A DNA stretch of 54,439 nt from Caryophanales bacterium UBA6449 (GTDB taxonomy: Bacteria; Bacillota_I; Bacilli_A; RFN20; CAG-288). Made by a program: the position numbers and the translations under genes. The notes beneath the pieces are model-generated. The model searched no databases, was not told the origin of the DNA, and was given only the letters and a program-made list of their open reading frames with translations. Numbering within the stretch: position 1 is the first letter of the stretch; each line of letters starts with the position of its first letter. Below are positions 18,633 through 27,263 of the stretch, one piece after another. Location of the stretch: NCBI GenBank assembly GCA_002437105.1, contig DJOB01000001.1, forward strand, positions 1 through 54,439. The letters are read 5' to 3'.

Positions 18633-18839
18633 ATGAAGAAAAAAGAGAGATTCATTGAAACTTTCCGCGGACATGCCGGATCTTGGGGAGATGAAGTGAA
18701 GATTATCGTCGACAGCGAAACCGGAGTGAACTACCTGGTCACCTGCAATTCCTATGGCTCCGGAATCACTCCACTCCTAGATAAAAACGGACTTCCCGTC
18801 CTCACCCCGGTCGACAGCACCGACTCCTCAACCAAATAG
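18633..18839 (+). CDS. Small DUF6440-like protein
   Basis: A 68-residue protein starting at ATG 18633, where CGGAG stands 8 bases upstream inside the end of the previous gene. The core reads VKIIVDSETGVNYLV followed by SGITPLLDKNGLPV, which fits the DUF6440 family (VDxETGVxYL ... G-I-T-P-L-L-D-x-x-G-x-P). Its function is unknown. It is coupled to the DUF4177-like gene, so the two are probably translated together. The Ser/Thr-rich end may be a disordered tail. Confidence 0.7.
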   Translation: MKKKERFIETFRGHAGSWGDEVKIIVDSETGVNYLVTCNSYGSGITPLLDKNGLPVLTPVDSTDSSTK

Positions 18840-18972
18840 CAGCACCGAACTTCCCAAAGTTCACTTTCAGCCTCAATCGCTTATAGCTATTCTCTTTAAA
18901 CACATATTTTGTTCGTGCTCCCCGGCGCAGGTGTAGTACGGTAAAGAGAAATAAAGGAGGAAAATAAAAAAT

Positions 18973-19950
18973 ATGTGTACAGCGATAACCCTTAAGACTG
19001 AAGATTTCTATTTCGGTCGAAACTTGGACTATGAATTCTCCTACGGAGAACAGATCGTTTTGACTCCTAGAAACTTTTCTTTCGCTTTCAGACACGAGGG
19101 CGAAAGAAAGAATCACCTGGCCATCCTCGGCGTTGCCCATGTAGATAGCCGCTATCCTCTCTACTACGATGCCATCAATGAAGCTGGGGTGGGTATGGCT
19201 GGTCTCAACTTTGTCGGAAACGCTGTATACGCGGAGAAGATGGACCCGAACAAGGACAATATCGCTCAGTTTGAACTGATTCCCTGGATCCTATCTCAGG
19301 CGAGATCCGCCGCTGAAGCGAAGCTTCTCCTGCAGCGAATCAATGTGATGAATACACCGTTCTCAGACCGGTTTCCCGCGTCCCAACTCCACTACTTGAT
19401 CGCAGATCAGCATTCCTGCCTCGTTCTAGAGTGTGTCAAGGAGGGTATCAGAGTATTCGACAATCCTCTTGGCGTCCTAACCAATAATCCGCCTTTCCAA
19501 GAGCAGCTGTTCTGGCTGAATCGCTACATGAGCCTCTCCCGAAAAGATCCCGAGAACAATTTCGGTAAGGATTTAAACCTCACCATCTACAGTCGCGGGA
19601 TGGGAGCGCTAGGTCTACCCGGAGACCTATCCAGCCCTTCCCGGTTTGTCAAAGCTGCCTTCACCAAACTGAATAGTCGCTCCCCAACCGAGGAAGCACC
19701 AAGCGTCTCCCAGTTCTTCCACATCCTCCAAAGCGTAGAGCAACAGCGAGGTGTCACCCAGATCGGCGAAGATGAATTCGAGATAACTATCTACTCCACC
19801 TGCTATAACACCGCCAAGAGGATCTGCTACTACACCAGCTATAACAATAGGAGAATCAATGCCATCCGGATGGATGGGGAGAATCTCGATGGTCACGACC
19901 TGATCACCTTCCCGATGAGAGTCGCCGAGGATATCGCCTACCAAAATTGA
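18973..19950 (+). CDS. Choloylglycine hydrolase family enzyme (bile salt hydrolase-like)
   Basis: A 325-residue Ntn hydrolase. After removal of Met1 the N-terminal Cys2 is the nucleophile (MCTAITL). The residues expected in bile salt hydrolases are all present: R16 and D19 in GRNLDYEF, N79 in AGLNF, N172 in LTNNPPF, and R224 in SPSRF. Members cleave the amide of conjugated bile acids (BSH) or penicillin V (PVA). The close match to BSH around GRNLDYEFSYG and LTPRNF favours BSH, which fits a gut organism, but substrate cannot be settled from motifs. No signal peptide is present, so it is cytoplasmic. AAGGAGG lies about 11 bases before ATG. A terminator follows. Confidence 0.88.
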   Translation: MCTAITLKTEDFYFGRNLDYEFSYGEQIVLTPRNFSFAFRHEGERKNHLAILGVAHVDSRYPLYYDAINEAGVGMAGLNFVGNAVYAEKMDPNKDNIAQFELIPWILSQARSAAEAKLLLQRINVMNTPFSDRFPASQLHYLIADQHSCLVLECVKEGIRVFDNPLGVLTNNPPFQEQLFWLNRYMSLSRKDPENNFGKDLNLTIYSRGMGALGLPGDLSSPSRFVKAAFTKLNSRSPTEEAPSVSQFFHILQSVEQQRGVTQIGEDEFEITIYSTCYNTAKRICYYTSYNNRRINAIRMDGENLDGHDLITFPMRVAEDIAYQN

Positions 19951-20044
19951 CCGGTTTAATTGAAATAGGACATTTGAACGATAGGGTACTATTCCTATCA
20001 ACCCTTCCACCATCATTCGATCTAATCGAATACGCAGACCAACC

Positions 20045-20070
20045 GCCGGAGCAATTCCTCCGGCTTTTTT
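20045..20070 (+). terminator. Rho-independent terminator after the BSH-like gene
   Basis: A perfect 7-bp GC stem GCCGGAG / CTCCGGC with a 6-base loop, directly followed by six T residues. Confidence 0.9.
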
Positions 20071-20139
20071 AAATCTTTTCGTGGGTCAATTCTTCAAATC
20101 AAATAAATAAGCAGAAATAGCGCAGTTTCCCACAGCATC

Positions 20140-20188
20140 TTTACAATTCTTTACATCTTCATGACATTTCTAAACTCTTAGGTTAAAT
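20140..20188 (+). promoter_or_regulatory. Pho-box-like promoter of the ABC importer
   Basis: Three direct repeats, TTTACA (20140), TTTACA (20150) and ATGACA (20161), stand one helical turn apart. The last occupies the -35 position relative to TTAAAT at 20183-20188. This is the layout of PhoP/PhoB boxes in phosphate-starvation promoters (TTNACA repeats about every 11 bases). No PhoP gene is in the window, so regulation by phosphate is inference. Confidence 0.45.
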
Positions 20189-20214
20189 AGAATTTCCTGC
20201 TGCGAGGTTCATTT

Positions 20215-21369
20215 ATGAAACTTAATAGATTTAGAATGCTTTCGTTGGTTCTCGTCTCCTGCGCCGGTCTGCTGGCTTCCTGCAGCACCCCTGCAGACAG
20301 CTCTTCTAGCGCTTCCGAAAGCACGGGAGCGGCCGATTCCACCGGATCTGCCAGCTCCAGCCAGTCCAATAGCGGTGTCGTGAATGTCTATATGCCCTCT
20401 CCCGCCGGACTGCAGACCAAGATCGAGAAGGGTTTTGAAGCGGCCTACCAGGGAATCGATATGAAGGTCACCAGCGGAACCACTGGTGAGCTGCTGGCTA
20501 AGATCGAAGCGGAAAAGAACAATCCCGTCTGCGATGTTCTCATTCTCGCTTCCTGGTCCGATGGTCTCGCCTGCCTCAACAAGTACAATCTGACCGCCTA
20601 TGAACCCAAGGATTCCGACAAGCTCGATGCTAGATTCAAGGAAGACTCTCACAAGATCTACGGCACTTCCGCTTCTTCCGTCGGTGTCATGTACAACACC
20701 GATTTCATCGACAAGGATAAGATCACTAAGCTCAACTGGTCCGATTTTGGCAATGCTGATAAGCTTAAGGAGATCACCAAGGGATCCCAGGCTGGCAAGA
20801 TGGCCCGCGCCATCATCCCCGATCCCACCAAATCCGGTGCGGCGAAGGACTTCTTCGCTGGTATGCTGACCACCGAGTATCCCGATTCCGACTTCACCAA
20901 GGCCGACGATAAGGCCTATGACCTGATCCAGGCCTGGGCTACCACCGGCGACGTGAAGAATGCGGGTGGAAACAAGACCGCGATCGCGATGGTCGAGAAC
21001 GGAACCAAGGATATCCTGCTGGCTGGTGTCGACTACAATGCCTACACCGACCGGTCCAAGAAGCATGTCGACATCTACTTCCCCGAGGGTGGTACTGTCG
21101 CTAATGCGAGACCTGCCATGATCATGGCCTCGGGAAAGAATCAGGATAACGCCAAGAAGGTCATGGATTATCTCTGCTCTACCGAAGCTCAGCAGTTGGT
21201 CGCCGATGCCTACCTGCTGCCCGGCCGTACCGATGTAGCGGCCAAGTCTGATCGGGTCAGCCTCGCCGATACCAAGGAATTCGCTAATCTGGACTGGAAT
21301 AAGATGGCCCAGAACGGATCCAACATCGCCAAGACTATCGTCAGCATCATCAAATCTGAGTCCAAGTAA
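20215..21369 (+). CDS. ABC importer substrate-binding lipoprotein (AfuA/FbpA-like)
   Basis: A 384-residue lipoprotein with lipobox LLAS-C23 and a Ser/Ala-rich linker to residue 58. The rest is a type 1 extracellular solute-binding protein of the group that includes ferric-ion FbpA, sugar-phosphate AfuA and aminoethylphosphonate PhnS (VNVYMPSPAG, VTSGTTGELLAKI, CDVLILAS, GVMYNTDFI). The adjacent tyrosine pair used by many FbpA proteins to bind iron is not seen; the corresponding stretch reads GVDYNAYTD. With the Pho-like promoter, a phosphorylated or phosphonate ligand is at least as likely as iron. GAGG lies 7 bases before the ATG. It is the first gene of a three-gene operon with the permease and ATPase. 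Confidence 0.82.
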   Translation: MKLNRFRMLSLVLVSCAGLLASCSTPADSSSSASESTGAADSTGSASSSQSNSGVVNVYMPSPAGLQTKIEKGFEAAYQGIDMKVTSGTTGELLAKIEAEKNNPVCDVLILASWSDGLACLNKYNLTAYEPKDSDKLDARFKEDSHKIYGTSASSVGVMYNTDFIDKDKITKLNWSDFGNADKLKEITKGSQAGKMARAIIPDPTKSGAAKDFFAGMLTTEYPDSDFTKADDKAYDLIQAWATTGDVKNAGGNKTAIAMVENGTKDILLAGVDYNAYTDRSKKHVDIYFPEGGTVANARPAMIMASGKNQDNAKKVMDYLCSTEAQQLVADAYLLPGRTDVAAKSDRVSLADTKEFANLDWNKMAQNGSNIAKTIVSIIKSESK

Positions 21370-21380
21370 CCCTAGATAAG

Positions 21381-23099
21381 ATGGACGGTCGAACTAGAAA
21401 TCTCCACCTGGACAAGAGCAAACTCGGATACCTGCTGATAGGTATCCCTGTTTGTTTTTTACTCCTGTGGCTCATCGCCGTTCCCCTCCTCATGGTCTTT
21501 GTCACCTCCTTCCAAGTCGCCGATCCGGCGACCGGCGCCACCTCGTTCGGATTGCAGAGCTGGGTAACCCTCGGTTCGAAAGAGGCGCTCGAGGCTATCG
21601 GAAATTCGCTCCTCCTAGCCCTTCTGGTCTCCCTCTTTTCCGTCGTCATCGCCCTTCCGGTCGCCTTCATCCTCGCGAAGACTAAACTCCGAAAGCTGTG
21701 GTGGCTCGATATCGTCTTCATGATTCCCTTTATGATTCCGCCCTACATCAATTCCATGGGTTGGATAAACTTCATGGGAGAGAACGGGATCCTCTGGCGC
21801 CTCAGCGACTTCTTCCACCCGCTCTGCGAATCCTTCTTCTCCATCTGGGGCATGGCGTTCGTCATGTCCCTCCACACCGCCCCCTTCCTCATGACGCTCA
21901 TGAAGAATGCGCTCCTCGCTCTCCCCGCATCCCTGGACGATTCCTCGTATATATTCTCGAAGAGCCGAATCCGGCGCGTTCTCTCAATCTATGGGCCGAT
22001 CCTGCTACCGAATTTCGCAATCGGAGCCTTCCTGGTCTTCGTAAAAGCCCTAGCGGAGTACGGAACACCTTCCACCTTCCAGGTTTTCACCAACCTAGAG
22101 GTGTTCTCCACCCTGATCACCAACAGGATCCAAGTCATGCCCATCTCCTTCGGCGAGGCCAGCGCGCTGGCCACTCTGCTCCTCTCCATCTGCATGGTTC
22201 TCTACGCCTTGGAGCTGACGATCACCAGTCGCCGAGCCTACGCGCTCAACGGCACACCCGCGAAGAAAGCGAAGGGGGGCACGCTCTCGCTCATCATCGG
22301 TTCGCTCGTCCTCCTCGTGCTGTTCTTCTTCTCGGTCTTCATCCCCTTCTACTCCATCTTCACCTATTCGATCACCGAGATCCCCTACCTGGGTCTGACC
22401 AGAGACAACATCTCCTTCGAGAATTATCGTCTGGCCTTCTCCGACGAGACCGGCTTTGGAAACGGGTGGCAGGCTATAGCCAACACGTTCGAAGTCGGAC
22501 TGCTCAGCGGAGTGATAATCCTGGTGTGCGGACTATGTTTCGGTGTCTATGTGAGAAGGTATAGGAAAAAAAGAATCGGCCGAGTGGTCGAGTTCTTGGA
22601 TATGCTGCCCCAGATGATTCCGAATATCGTGACCGGCATCGGCTTCATCATGCTCTATAACTCCATCTCGAAGGCCATTCCGATCTACGGGACCGAATGG
22701 GTACTGATCATCGCCTACATCATCATCTTCCTTCCCAATATGTTCTCCTACATCAAGAATTCGCTCATGCAGATGCCGGAGAGCCTGTTGGAAGCGGGTG
22801 ACATATACTCGCACAGCCGGGCGAATGTGGATCTGGAGATCGTCATGCCCTACGCTTACAAGGGAGCGTTCTATGGTTTCATCATGGTCCTGATCATCTC
22901 CATGCGGGAGCTGGTCACAGCAAAACTGCTCCTCCCGGGTTACTTCTACACGATCTCCGTCTTCATCGACAAGCAGTATTCCCAGGGCAATCAGGGCGCG
23001 GCGATGGCGCTGGCGGTCGTCTCGATAATGATTACGCTAGTGATCCTGATACCCCTAGAATTCATCTCATACCGAGCCAAGAAAGGAGATAATAGATGA
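21381..23099 (+). CDS. ABC importer permease, two fused membrane domains
   Basis: A 572-residue membrane protein with about 12 helices in two homologous halves. The first half covers residues 15-285, with an EAA-like loop near 183-210. The second covers 305-565, with an EAA-like loop around SLLEAGDIYSHSRANVDLEIVMP. Fused permeases of this kind are typical of the FbpB/AfuB group, where one polypeptide replaces a dimer. The start at 21381 is 11 bases past the previous stop. The ribosome binding site is poor, so translation probably relies on coupling. The end overlaps the ATPase gene by ATGA. It forms the channel for the substrate delivered by the lipoprotein. Confidence 0.88.
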   Translation: MDGRTRNLHLDKSKLGYLLIGIPVCFLLLWLIAVPLLMVFVTSFQVADPATGATSFGLQSWVTLGSKEALEAIGNSLLLALLVSLFSVVIALPVAFILAKTKLRKLWWLDIVFMIPFMIPPYINSMGWINFMGENGILWRLSDFFHPLCESFFSIWGMAFVMSLHTAPFLMTLMKNALLALPASLDDSSYIFSKSRIRRVLSIYGPILLPNFAIGAFLVFVKALAEYGTPSTFQVFTNLEVFSTLITNRIQVMPISFGEASALATLLLSICMVLYALELTITSRRAYALNGTPAKKAKGGTLSLIIGSLVLLVLFFFSVFIPFYSIFTYSITEIPYLGLTRDNISFENYRLAFSDETGFGNGWQAIANTFEVGLLSGVIILVCGLCFGVYVRRYRKKRIGRVVEFLDMLPQMIPNIVTGIGFIMLYNSISKAIPIYGTEWVLIIAYIIIFLPNMFSYIKNSLMQMPESLLEAGDIYSHSRANVDLEIVMPYAYKGAFYGFIMVLIISMRELVTAKLLLPGYFYTISVFIDKQYSQGNQGAAMALAVVSIMITLVILIPLEFISYRAKKGDNR

Positions 23100-24250
23100 A
23101 GATACAGCTCATCGATATCAGCAAGACCTTCGACCGGAAGGACCAGGTGCTAAGCCACCTGAATCTGGTCATCGAGAGTGGCAGCCTAACCACCCTGCTC
23201 GGTTCCTCCGGCTGCGGCAAGACGACCCTGCTGAGGATCATCTCCGGACTTGAGACTCCCGATACGGGCAAGATCATCATCGGCGACCAGGTGGTCTTCG
23301 ATAAGGAAAAGGGAATAAATATTCCTCCCTACCAGCGGGGTATCGGTTTCGTCTTTCAGGATTTTGCCCTCTGGCCCAATATGACCGTACTAAACAATGT
23401 CGAGTTCGGCTTGAGAGACCGCACCCCCCTCTTTCAAAAGAAGGATCGATCGACTCTGACCCAAGCTTGGAAGGACCGGCAGATAAAAGAGGGAGCTGGT
23501 GCCACGGATCAGCGAAAAGCCAAAGGTGCGCGCCTCTTCTTCGCGAAGCTGGGTTTCTTCTTCCAATATGTTTTCTACCTCAAACCTCGCGAGCTAATAA
23601 ACAGATTGTTTTTTAGGAATAAGTCCATAAAAGCTCGTGCTTTGGAATGTCTGAAGATGGTCAAGATGGATGCCTATCAGGACAAGCTACCCTCCCAGCT
23701 CTCCGGAGGTCAAAAGCAGCGCGTAGCAATCGCCCGCGCGATTGCCATCAACCCGGATATCCTCCTCTTCGATGAGCCGCTCTCCGCCCTCGACGCTCTG
23801 CTGCGCGAGAGCATGCGCACCGAGATCCGCTCGCTCGTGAAATCCCTGCACATAACGGCAGTCTTCGTCACGCACGATCAGGAAGAGGCGATGTCCATCG
23901 CAGATCAGATCATTCTGATGTCGAAAGGAAAGATCGTGGAAGCCGGTCAACCGGAGGAGATCTACTGGAACCCCAAGACGAGATTCACCGCCTCCTTCAT
24001 CGGAAAGTCCTCCTGGCTCGATGAGACCAGATTCCTCCGTCCCGAGAGCCTCAGATTAACCTCTGTGACCGGCGATGTCGGCGTGGAAGCGACGGTGGAT
24101 GACTCCCAGTACAAGGGCGGAAGATATATCGATTACGCCCACAGCGGCGATCAGTCCTTCATCTTCTACTCCACGACACAATTAGACCGTGATTCCTCCG
24201 TCACGATCTATTACAACCCGCAGGACATCAAAGTTATTACTACTAAATAG
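23096..24250 (+). CDS. ABC importer ATPase with an internal insertion
   Basis: A 384-residue ATPase energising the importer at the inner face of the membrane. Visible motifs: Walker A GSSGCGKTT at 36-44, Q-loop FQDF at 87-90, signature LSGGQKQR at 202-209, Walker B ILLFDEP at 222-228, and H-loop VTHDQEEA. Between the Q-loop and the signature, where FbpC-type proteins have about a dozen linking residues, there is an extra segment of roughly 65 residues (about 110-178). This segment is basic, then rich in aromatic residues (LGFFFQYVFYL). The C-terminus has a short TOBE-like domain. AAAGGAG precedes the ATG; start and previous stop overlap as ATGA. Confidence 0.88.
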   Translation: MKIQLIDISKTFDRKDQVLSHLNLVIESGSLTTLLGSSGCGKTTLLRIISGLETPDTGKIIIGDQVVFDKEKGINIPPYQRGIGFVFQDFALWPNMTVLNNVEFGLRDRTPLFQKKDRSTLTQAWKDRQIKEGAGATDQRKAKGARLFFAKLGFFFQYVFYLKPRELINRLFFRNKSIKARALECLKMVKMDAYQDKLPSQLSGGQKQRVAIARAIAINPDILLFDEPLSALDALLRESMRTEIRSLVKSLHITAVFVTHDQEEAMSIADQIILMSKGKIVEAGQPEEIYWNPKTRFTASFIGKSSWLDETRFLRPESLRLTSVTGDVGVEATVDDSQYKGGRYIDYAHSGDQSFIFYSTTQLDRDSSVTIYYNPQDIKVITTK

Positions 24251-24342
24251 TTTCCGCCGACCAGCTGCTCCACCGCTCCCCTTCTGATTCTGACTGATAA
24301 AAGCGACGTGGGATTTTCTCATTAAAAACTCCCAGCCCATCT

Positions 24343-24384
24343 AGATCTAGGGATATTCACGACAGAATAGCCTAGATCTTTTTT
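24343..24384 (+). terminator. Terminator of the ABC importer operon
   Basis: A perfect 9-bp stem AGATCTAGG / CCTAGATCT with a 19-base loop is followed by TTTTT. It lies 93 bases past the ATPase stop codon. The rest of 24251-24501 shows nothing else. Confidence 0.75.
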
Positions 24385-24501
24385 GATATATCTCGTAAAC
24401 TTACCTGTTATCATTTTCTTTTCCCTAGTTCATCTTCCATCTATTTTTTATTGAATCCTGGATTCCAATCTATCCAGATCCCTCCTTCTTCCGACGCAAC
24501 T

Positions 24502-24543
24502 AAAAAAGGGCTGCACAAGCCCCAGTAATGCTTGCGCAGTCCT
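24502..24543 (-). terminator. Terminator of the 774-residue lipoprotein gene
   Basis: On the minus strand GGACTGCGCAAGC and GCTTGTGCAGCCC form a 13-bp stem with G-U pairs, followed by TTTTTT. Confidence 0.85.
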
Positions 24544-24572
24544 TCCGTCTGATCAACTAATGAGTGACAACT

Positions 24573-26897
24573 CTACTCCCCGTAGACGGTGGTGATCGCG
24601 TCGCTGAGCGCGACCAGGTCCGCAGTCAGACCCTCGGGCAGAGCAGCGGTGGAACCAGCGACGAAGGTGTAGGCGTCGCTGATCTCCTTGACCTTATCAT
24701 CGATCTCAGTCTTAAGCTTCTTAGCCTCATCAGCGCTCTTCAGCGCCTTGGACTTATTAGAGAAGTCGGTATAGGCCTTCTTATCCTCTTCCTGGACCAG
24801 CTTCGTGACCTGGTTGACGCTGGAAGCGAGACCGGCAGCCAGCAGAGAATCGGCGCTGATGTCGCCATACTCGAAGTCGAACTTCTCGAGACCCGACGCA
24901 TCCATATCCTGCAGCTTCTTCTCCGCCGCCAGCAGATCAGCATAGGAAGTGACCTTAGTGAGAGCCGTACCCAGCGAGGCATAGATCTTCTCCAGAGTGC
25001 TGGTCACCTGGCTGTAGGCCTTCTCGAATCTAGTCAGGTACTCGCCGTAGAACTGATTCTTGGACAGTCCATTATCGGTCTTGGCCACGGCATTAGCGTA
25101 CTTGGTCAGCAGGGCGATCGCCTTATCCAGAGTATCGGAGGCACCGCTCTTTCCCGCCTCGTCAGCGAACGCCTTGACCTCTTTCTCATAATCGGTCACG
25201 ACCGCGTTCTCAATCTCGTCAGCCACCTTTCTCGCCGCAGTGCTGAGAGAATCCTGCCAATCCTTGTATTCAGCGAGGTTCTTCACCGCGGAGGTATCCA
25301 CTCCGGCATCCAGCTTCGCCGTGGTGACGAAGGGATTCGTCTGACCGAAGAACTTCCGGCTCTTTCCATCGGTGATGGTAGCGAGCACCTTCTCCGCATC
25401 CGCGAGCGTCTGCTTACCGCTCTCGTAGAAATAGCCGATGTAGTTGGAGTTGAGCTCCGCAGTCTCAGAACCCTCAGCCTTGACGGTCTTCTCGGTGGAG
25501 ACCGCATCGCCGAGCAGTCCCTTCTCATAGGTGGAAAGCGCTCCGATCTTGGTGACCTGATCCGCGATCACCGTACCGGTCGCATCGTTCAGCGCGACGT
25601 TCTCCTTGGAACCGCCAAAGGGCTCATAGATATCCTTCAGCGGGGTGTAGATCTCGTTGAACTTAGCGTAGGCGGCCACCGCTTTCGCGGTCGCTGCATC
25701 CGCCGCGGCGAAAGGATCGTCAGTCACGACCTTATTGTTGTTGTCGAGGCTGATTGCCGCCGTGAGCGCGATGGGCGACTTAGTTCCGGTGCCGAAGGGG
25801 TCCAGATAGGCGTTCGCATCCAGGGAGACCTGACTTAAGACCGATCCCGCCTTATCGGCCGGATTGATGAACTCTAGACTCAGCGTGATACCCTTCTCAG
25901 GATCGATTCCGGCATCCATAGAGCCCATGCCAGCCCCGGCGAGAAGGTTCTTGATATAGCCGTTGGAAGTCGCGATACCATTCGCATTCAGTCCGATGGT
26001 GAAGGTAGTCGTCTTGATTCCATCCTCGGTAGTCTTGACCGTGGCTCCACCCTTCAGTCCAGTGGCGAGCACCGCGATGGCCTGTCCGATCGCATTGTTA
26101 GTCAGATCGAAGGATCCGAGCAGACTAGCGATCAGCGAGACATCGAAACCACCGTTAGCGAGGCTGGGCAGGAGCGCCTGCACCATATCGATAACCGTGT
26201 TGATCGTATCCAGAGAGGGAAGGCTGTACTTGACATCAGCGTAGCTGCGCAGGGACTCGTCAGCCTCGCCTTCCTTGTTCAGCACGTAGTAGGTCAATCC
26301 CGCATTGGTACCATCGACATAGGCGTCGACCGCCCCGACACCATCATTGATGTTGCTATCGCTATCGACGAAGTGATCCTTATTCAGCATGATCTGATTA
26401 AGGTAACTATTCGAAGTAGTAGGGGTGCCAGTGGCTCCAGCTAAGACAGAGATGAGGTTGACGACGCTGAGACCGGCATAGATACCCGCGATAGGGGCCT
26501 GAGCCGCCACCGCCTGATCGCCGATCCTCTTCTTATAGGTCTTCTCCGCATCGTTCACGTGCAGGCGATAGCGAAGATTGTCGCCCGTGGCGAAATTGCC
26601 ATCGGAGGTGCGATACTGCAGCTCGAAGGGAATCGCGGTATCGACCTGGTTGGTGCCGAGCAGATTGAAGGTAGCATCGACCTGTCCAGTCATGCTCTGG
26701 ACTCCGAGAACCGCTTCCGCAGAACTGGACGAAGAACCAGTGCTGCTGGAACTGCTCGAATCGGGAGTAGTAACGCTATTTCCAGTGGCGGGCTGAGAGG
26801 AAGAAGCCGAATCGCCCGTGCCGGCAGGATTGCAACCAGCCAGAGCGAAAGCCGCCGCGACCACTGCCAAACTAAGTCTCTTGATCTTTCTTTCCAT
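24573..26897 (-). CDS. Large Ala-rich lipoprotein of unknown function
   Basis: A 774-residue lipoprotein. ATG 26897 is preferred over the ATG two codons upstream because TGAGG then stands about 8 bases away. The lipobox is ALAG-C22, followed by a Ser/Thr linker with two Ser runs (to about residue 62). Residues 62-390 are mixed alpha/beta with Gly/Ala-rich hydrophobic helices. Residues 400-774 are largely helical, rich in Ala, Lys and Asp, and probably form long helical bundles. I recognise no family and no catalytic motif. It is transcribed alone, between two terminators. A role as surface spacer or binding protein is only a guess. Confidence 0.7.
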   Translation of the reverse strand: MERKIKRLSLAVVAAAFALAGCNPAGTGDSASSSQPATGNSVTTPDSSSSSSTGSSSSSAEAVLGVQSMTGQVDATFNLLGTNQVDTAIPFELQYRTSDGNFATGDNLRYRLHVNDAEKTYKKRIGDQAVAAQAPIAGIYAGLSVVNLISVLAGATGTPTTSNSYLNQIMLNKDHFVDSDSNINDGVGAVDAYVDGTNAGLTYYVLNKEGEADESLRSYADVKYSLPSLDTINTVIDMVQALLPSLANGGFDVSLIASLLGSFDLTNNAIGQAIAVLATGLKGGATVKTTEDGIKTTTFTIGLNANGIATSNGYIKNLLAGAGMGSMDAGIDPEKGITLSLEFINPADKAGSVLSQVSLDANAYLDPFGTGTKSPIALTAAISLDNNNKVVTDDPFAAADAATAKAVAAYAKFNEIYTPLKDIYEPFGGSKENVALNDATGTVIADQVTKIGALSTYEKGLLGDAVSTEKTVKAEGSETAELNSNYIGYFYESGKQTLADAEKVLATITDGKSRKFFGQTNPFVTTAKLDAGVDTSAVKNLAEYKDWQDSLSTAARKVADEIENAVVTDYEKEVKAFADEAGKSGASDTLDKAIALLTKYANAVAKTDNGLSKNQFYGEYLTRFEKAYSQVTSTLEKIYASLGTALTKVTSYADLLAAEKKLQDMDASGLEKFDFEYGDISADSLLAAGLASSVNQVTKLVQEEDKKAYTDFSNKSKALKSADEAKKLKTEIDDKVKEISDAYTFVAGSTAALPEGLTADLVALSDAITTVYGE

Positions 26898-26916
26898 ATC
26901 CATTACCTCAGAGCTT

Positions 26917-26944
26917 ATTTTAAAAAAAACCTAGCGAATGTAAA
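26917..26944 (-). promoter_or_regulatory. Possible promoter of the large lipoprotein gene
   Basis: On the minus strand TTTACA (26944-26939) and TAAAAT (26922-26917) are 16 bases apart. The transcript would start close to the ribosome binding site, leaving a very short leader. Confidence 0.4.
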
Positions 26945-27002
26945 CCTTATTAACATATAGATAACGAATTACCCAAAATACTGCATTTTATTGAGTGTAA
27001 AT

Positions 27003-27027
27003 AAAAAAACGGCCCGAAACGAGCCGC
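27003..27027 (-). terminator. Terminator of the mraZ operon
   Basis: On the minus strand CGGCTCG, TTT and CGGGCCG form a 7-bp stem (one G-U) followed by TTTTTTT, 40 bases past the last gene of the mraZ-rsmH unit. Confidence 0.85.
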
Positions 27028-27068
27028 AGAGAAATATCCTAAAAACCGCTTTTTCGGTAATGGATTAG

Positions 27069-27263
27069 CTATCTAAAGACGATCAGCGCATCCTCAGCTG
27101 CACTGGAATCAGCGGCGGAGGAGGACGGAGCCGCCGCACGACTATCATCGGCGACCGGAGAAGCGAAAGCGACGGTGAAGATGACGCTGCCGCCCAAGGC
27201 CACGCCGAGCGCTAGCGCGCCGGCAGCCAGCCAGAGCTTCCTTCGATTCACAATCCTCTTCAT
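27069..27263 (-). CDS. Small single-span membrane protein in the ftsL position
   Basis: A 64-residue protein with a basic start (MKRIVNRRK), one hydrophobic helix at about 11-34, and an Ala/Ser/Asp tail outside. ATG 27263 is chosen over the GTG one codon upstream because AGGAGGT lies 7 bases before it. The start overlaps the rsmH stop as TGATG. In Bacilli the gene after rsmH is usually ftsL, a division protein with one span and an outer coiled coil of about 60-80 residues. This protein has the position and the span but no coiled coil, so it is either a strongly reduced FtsL or an unrelated protein that took its place. Confidence 0.6.
   Translation of the reverse strand: MKRIVNRRKLWLAAGALALGVALGGSVIFTVAFASPVADDSRAAAPSSSAADSSAAEDALIVFR

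Noticed and set aside
20215..24250. A firm assignment of the ABC importer to ferric iron.
   Set aside because: The family includes importers of sugar phosphates and phosphonates, the iron tyrosine pair is not visible and the promoter looks Pho-like.
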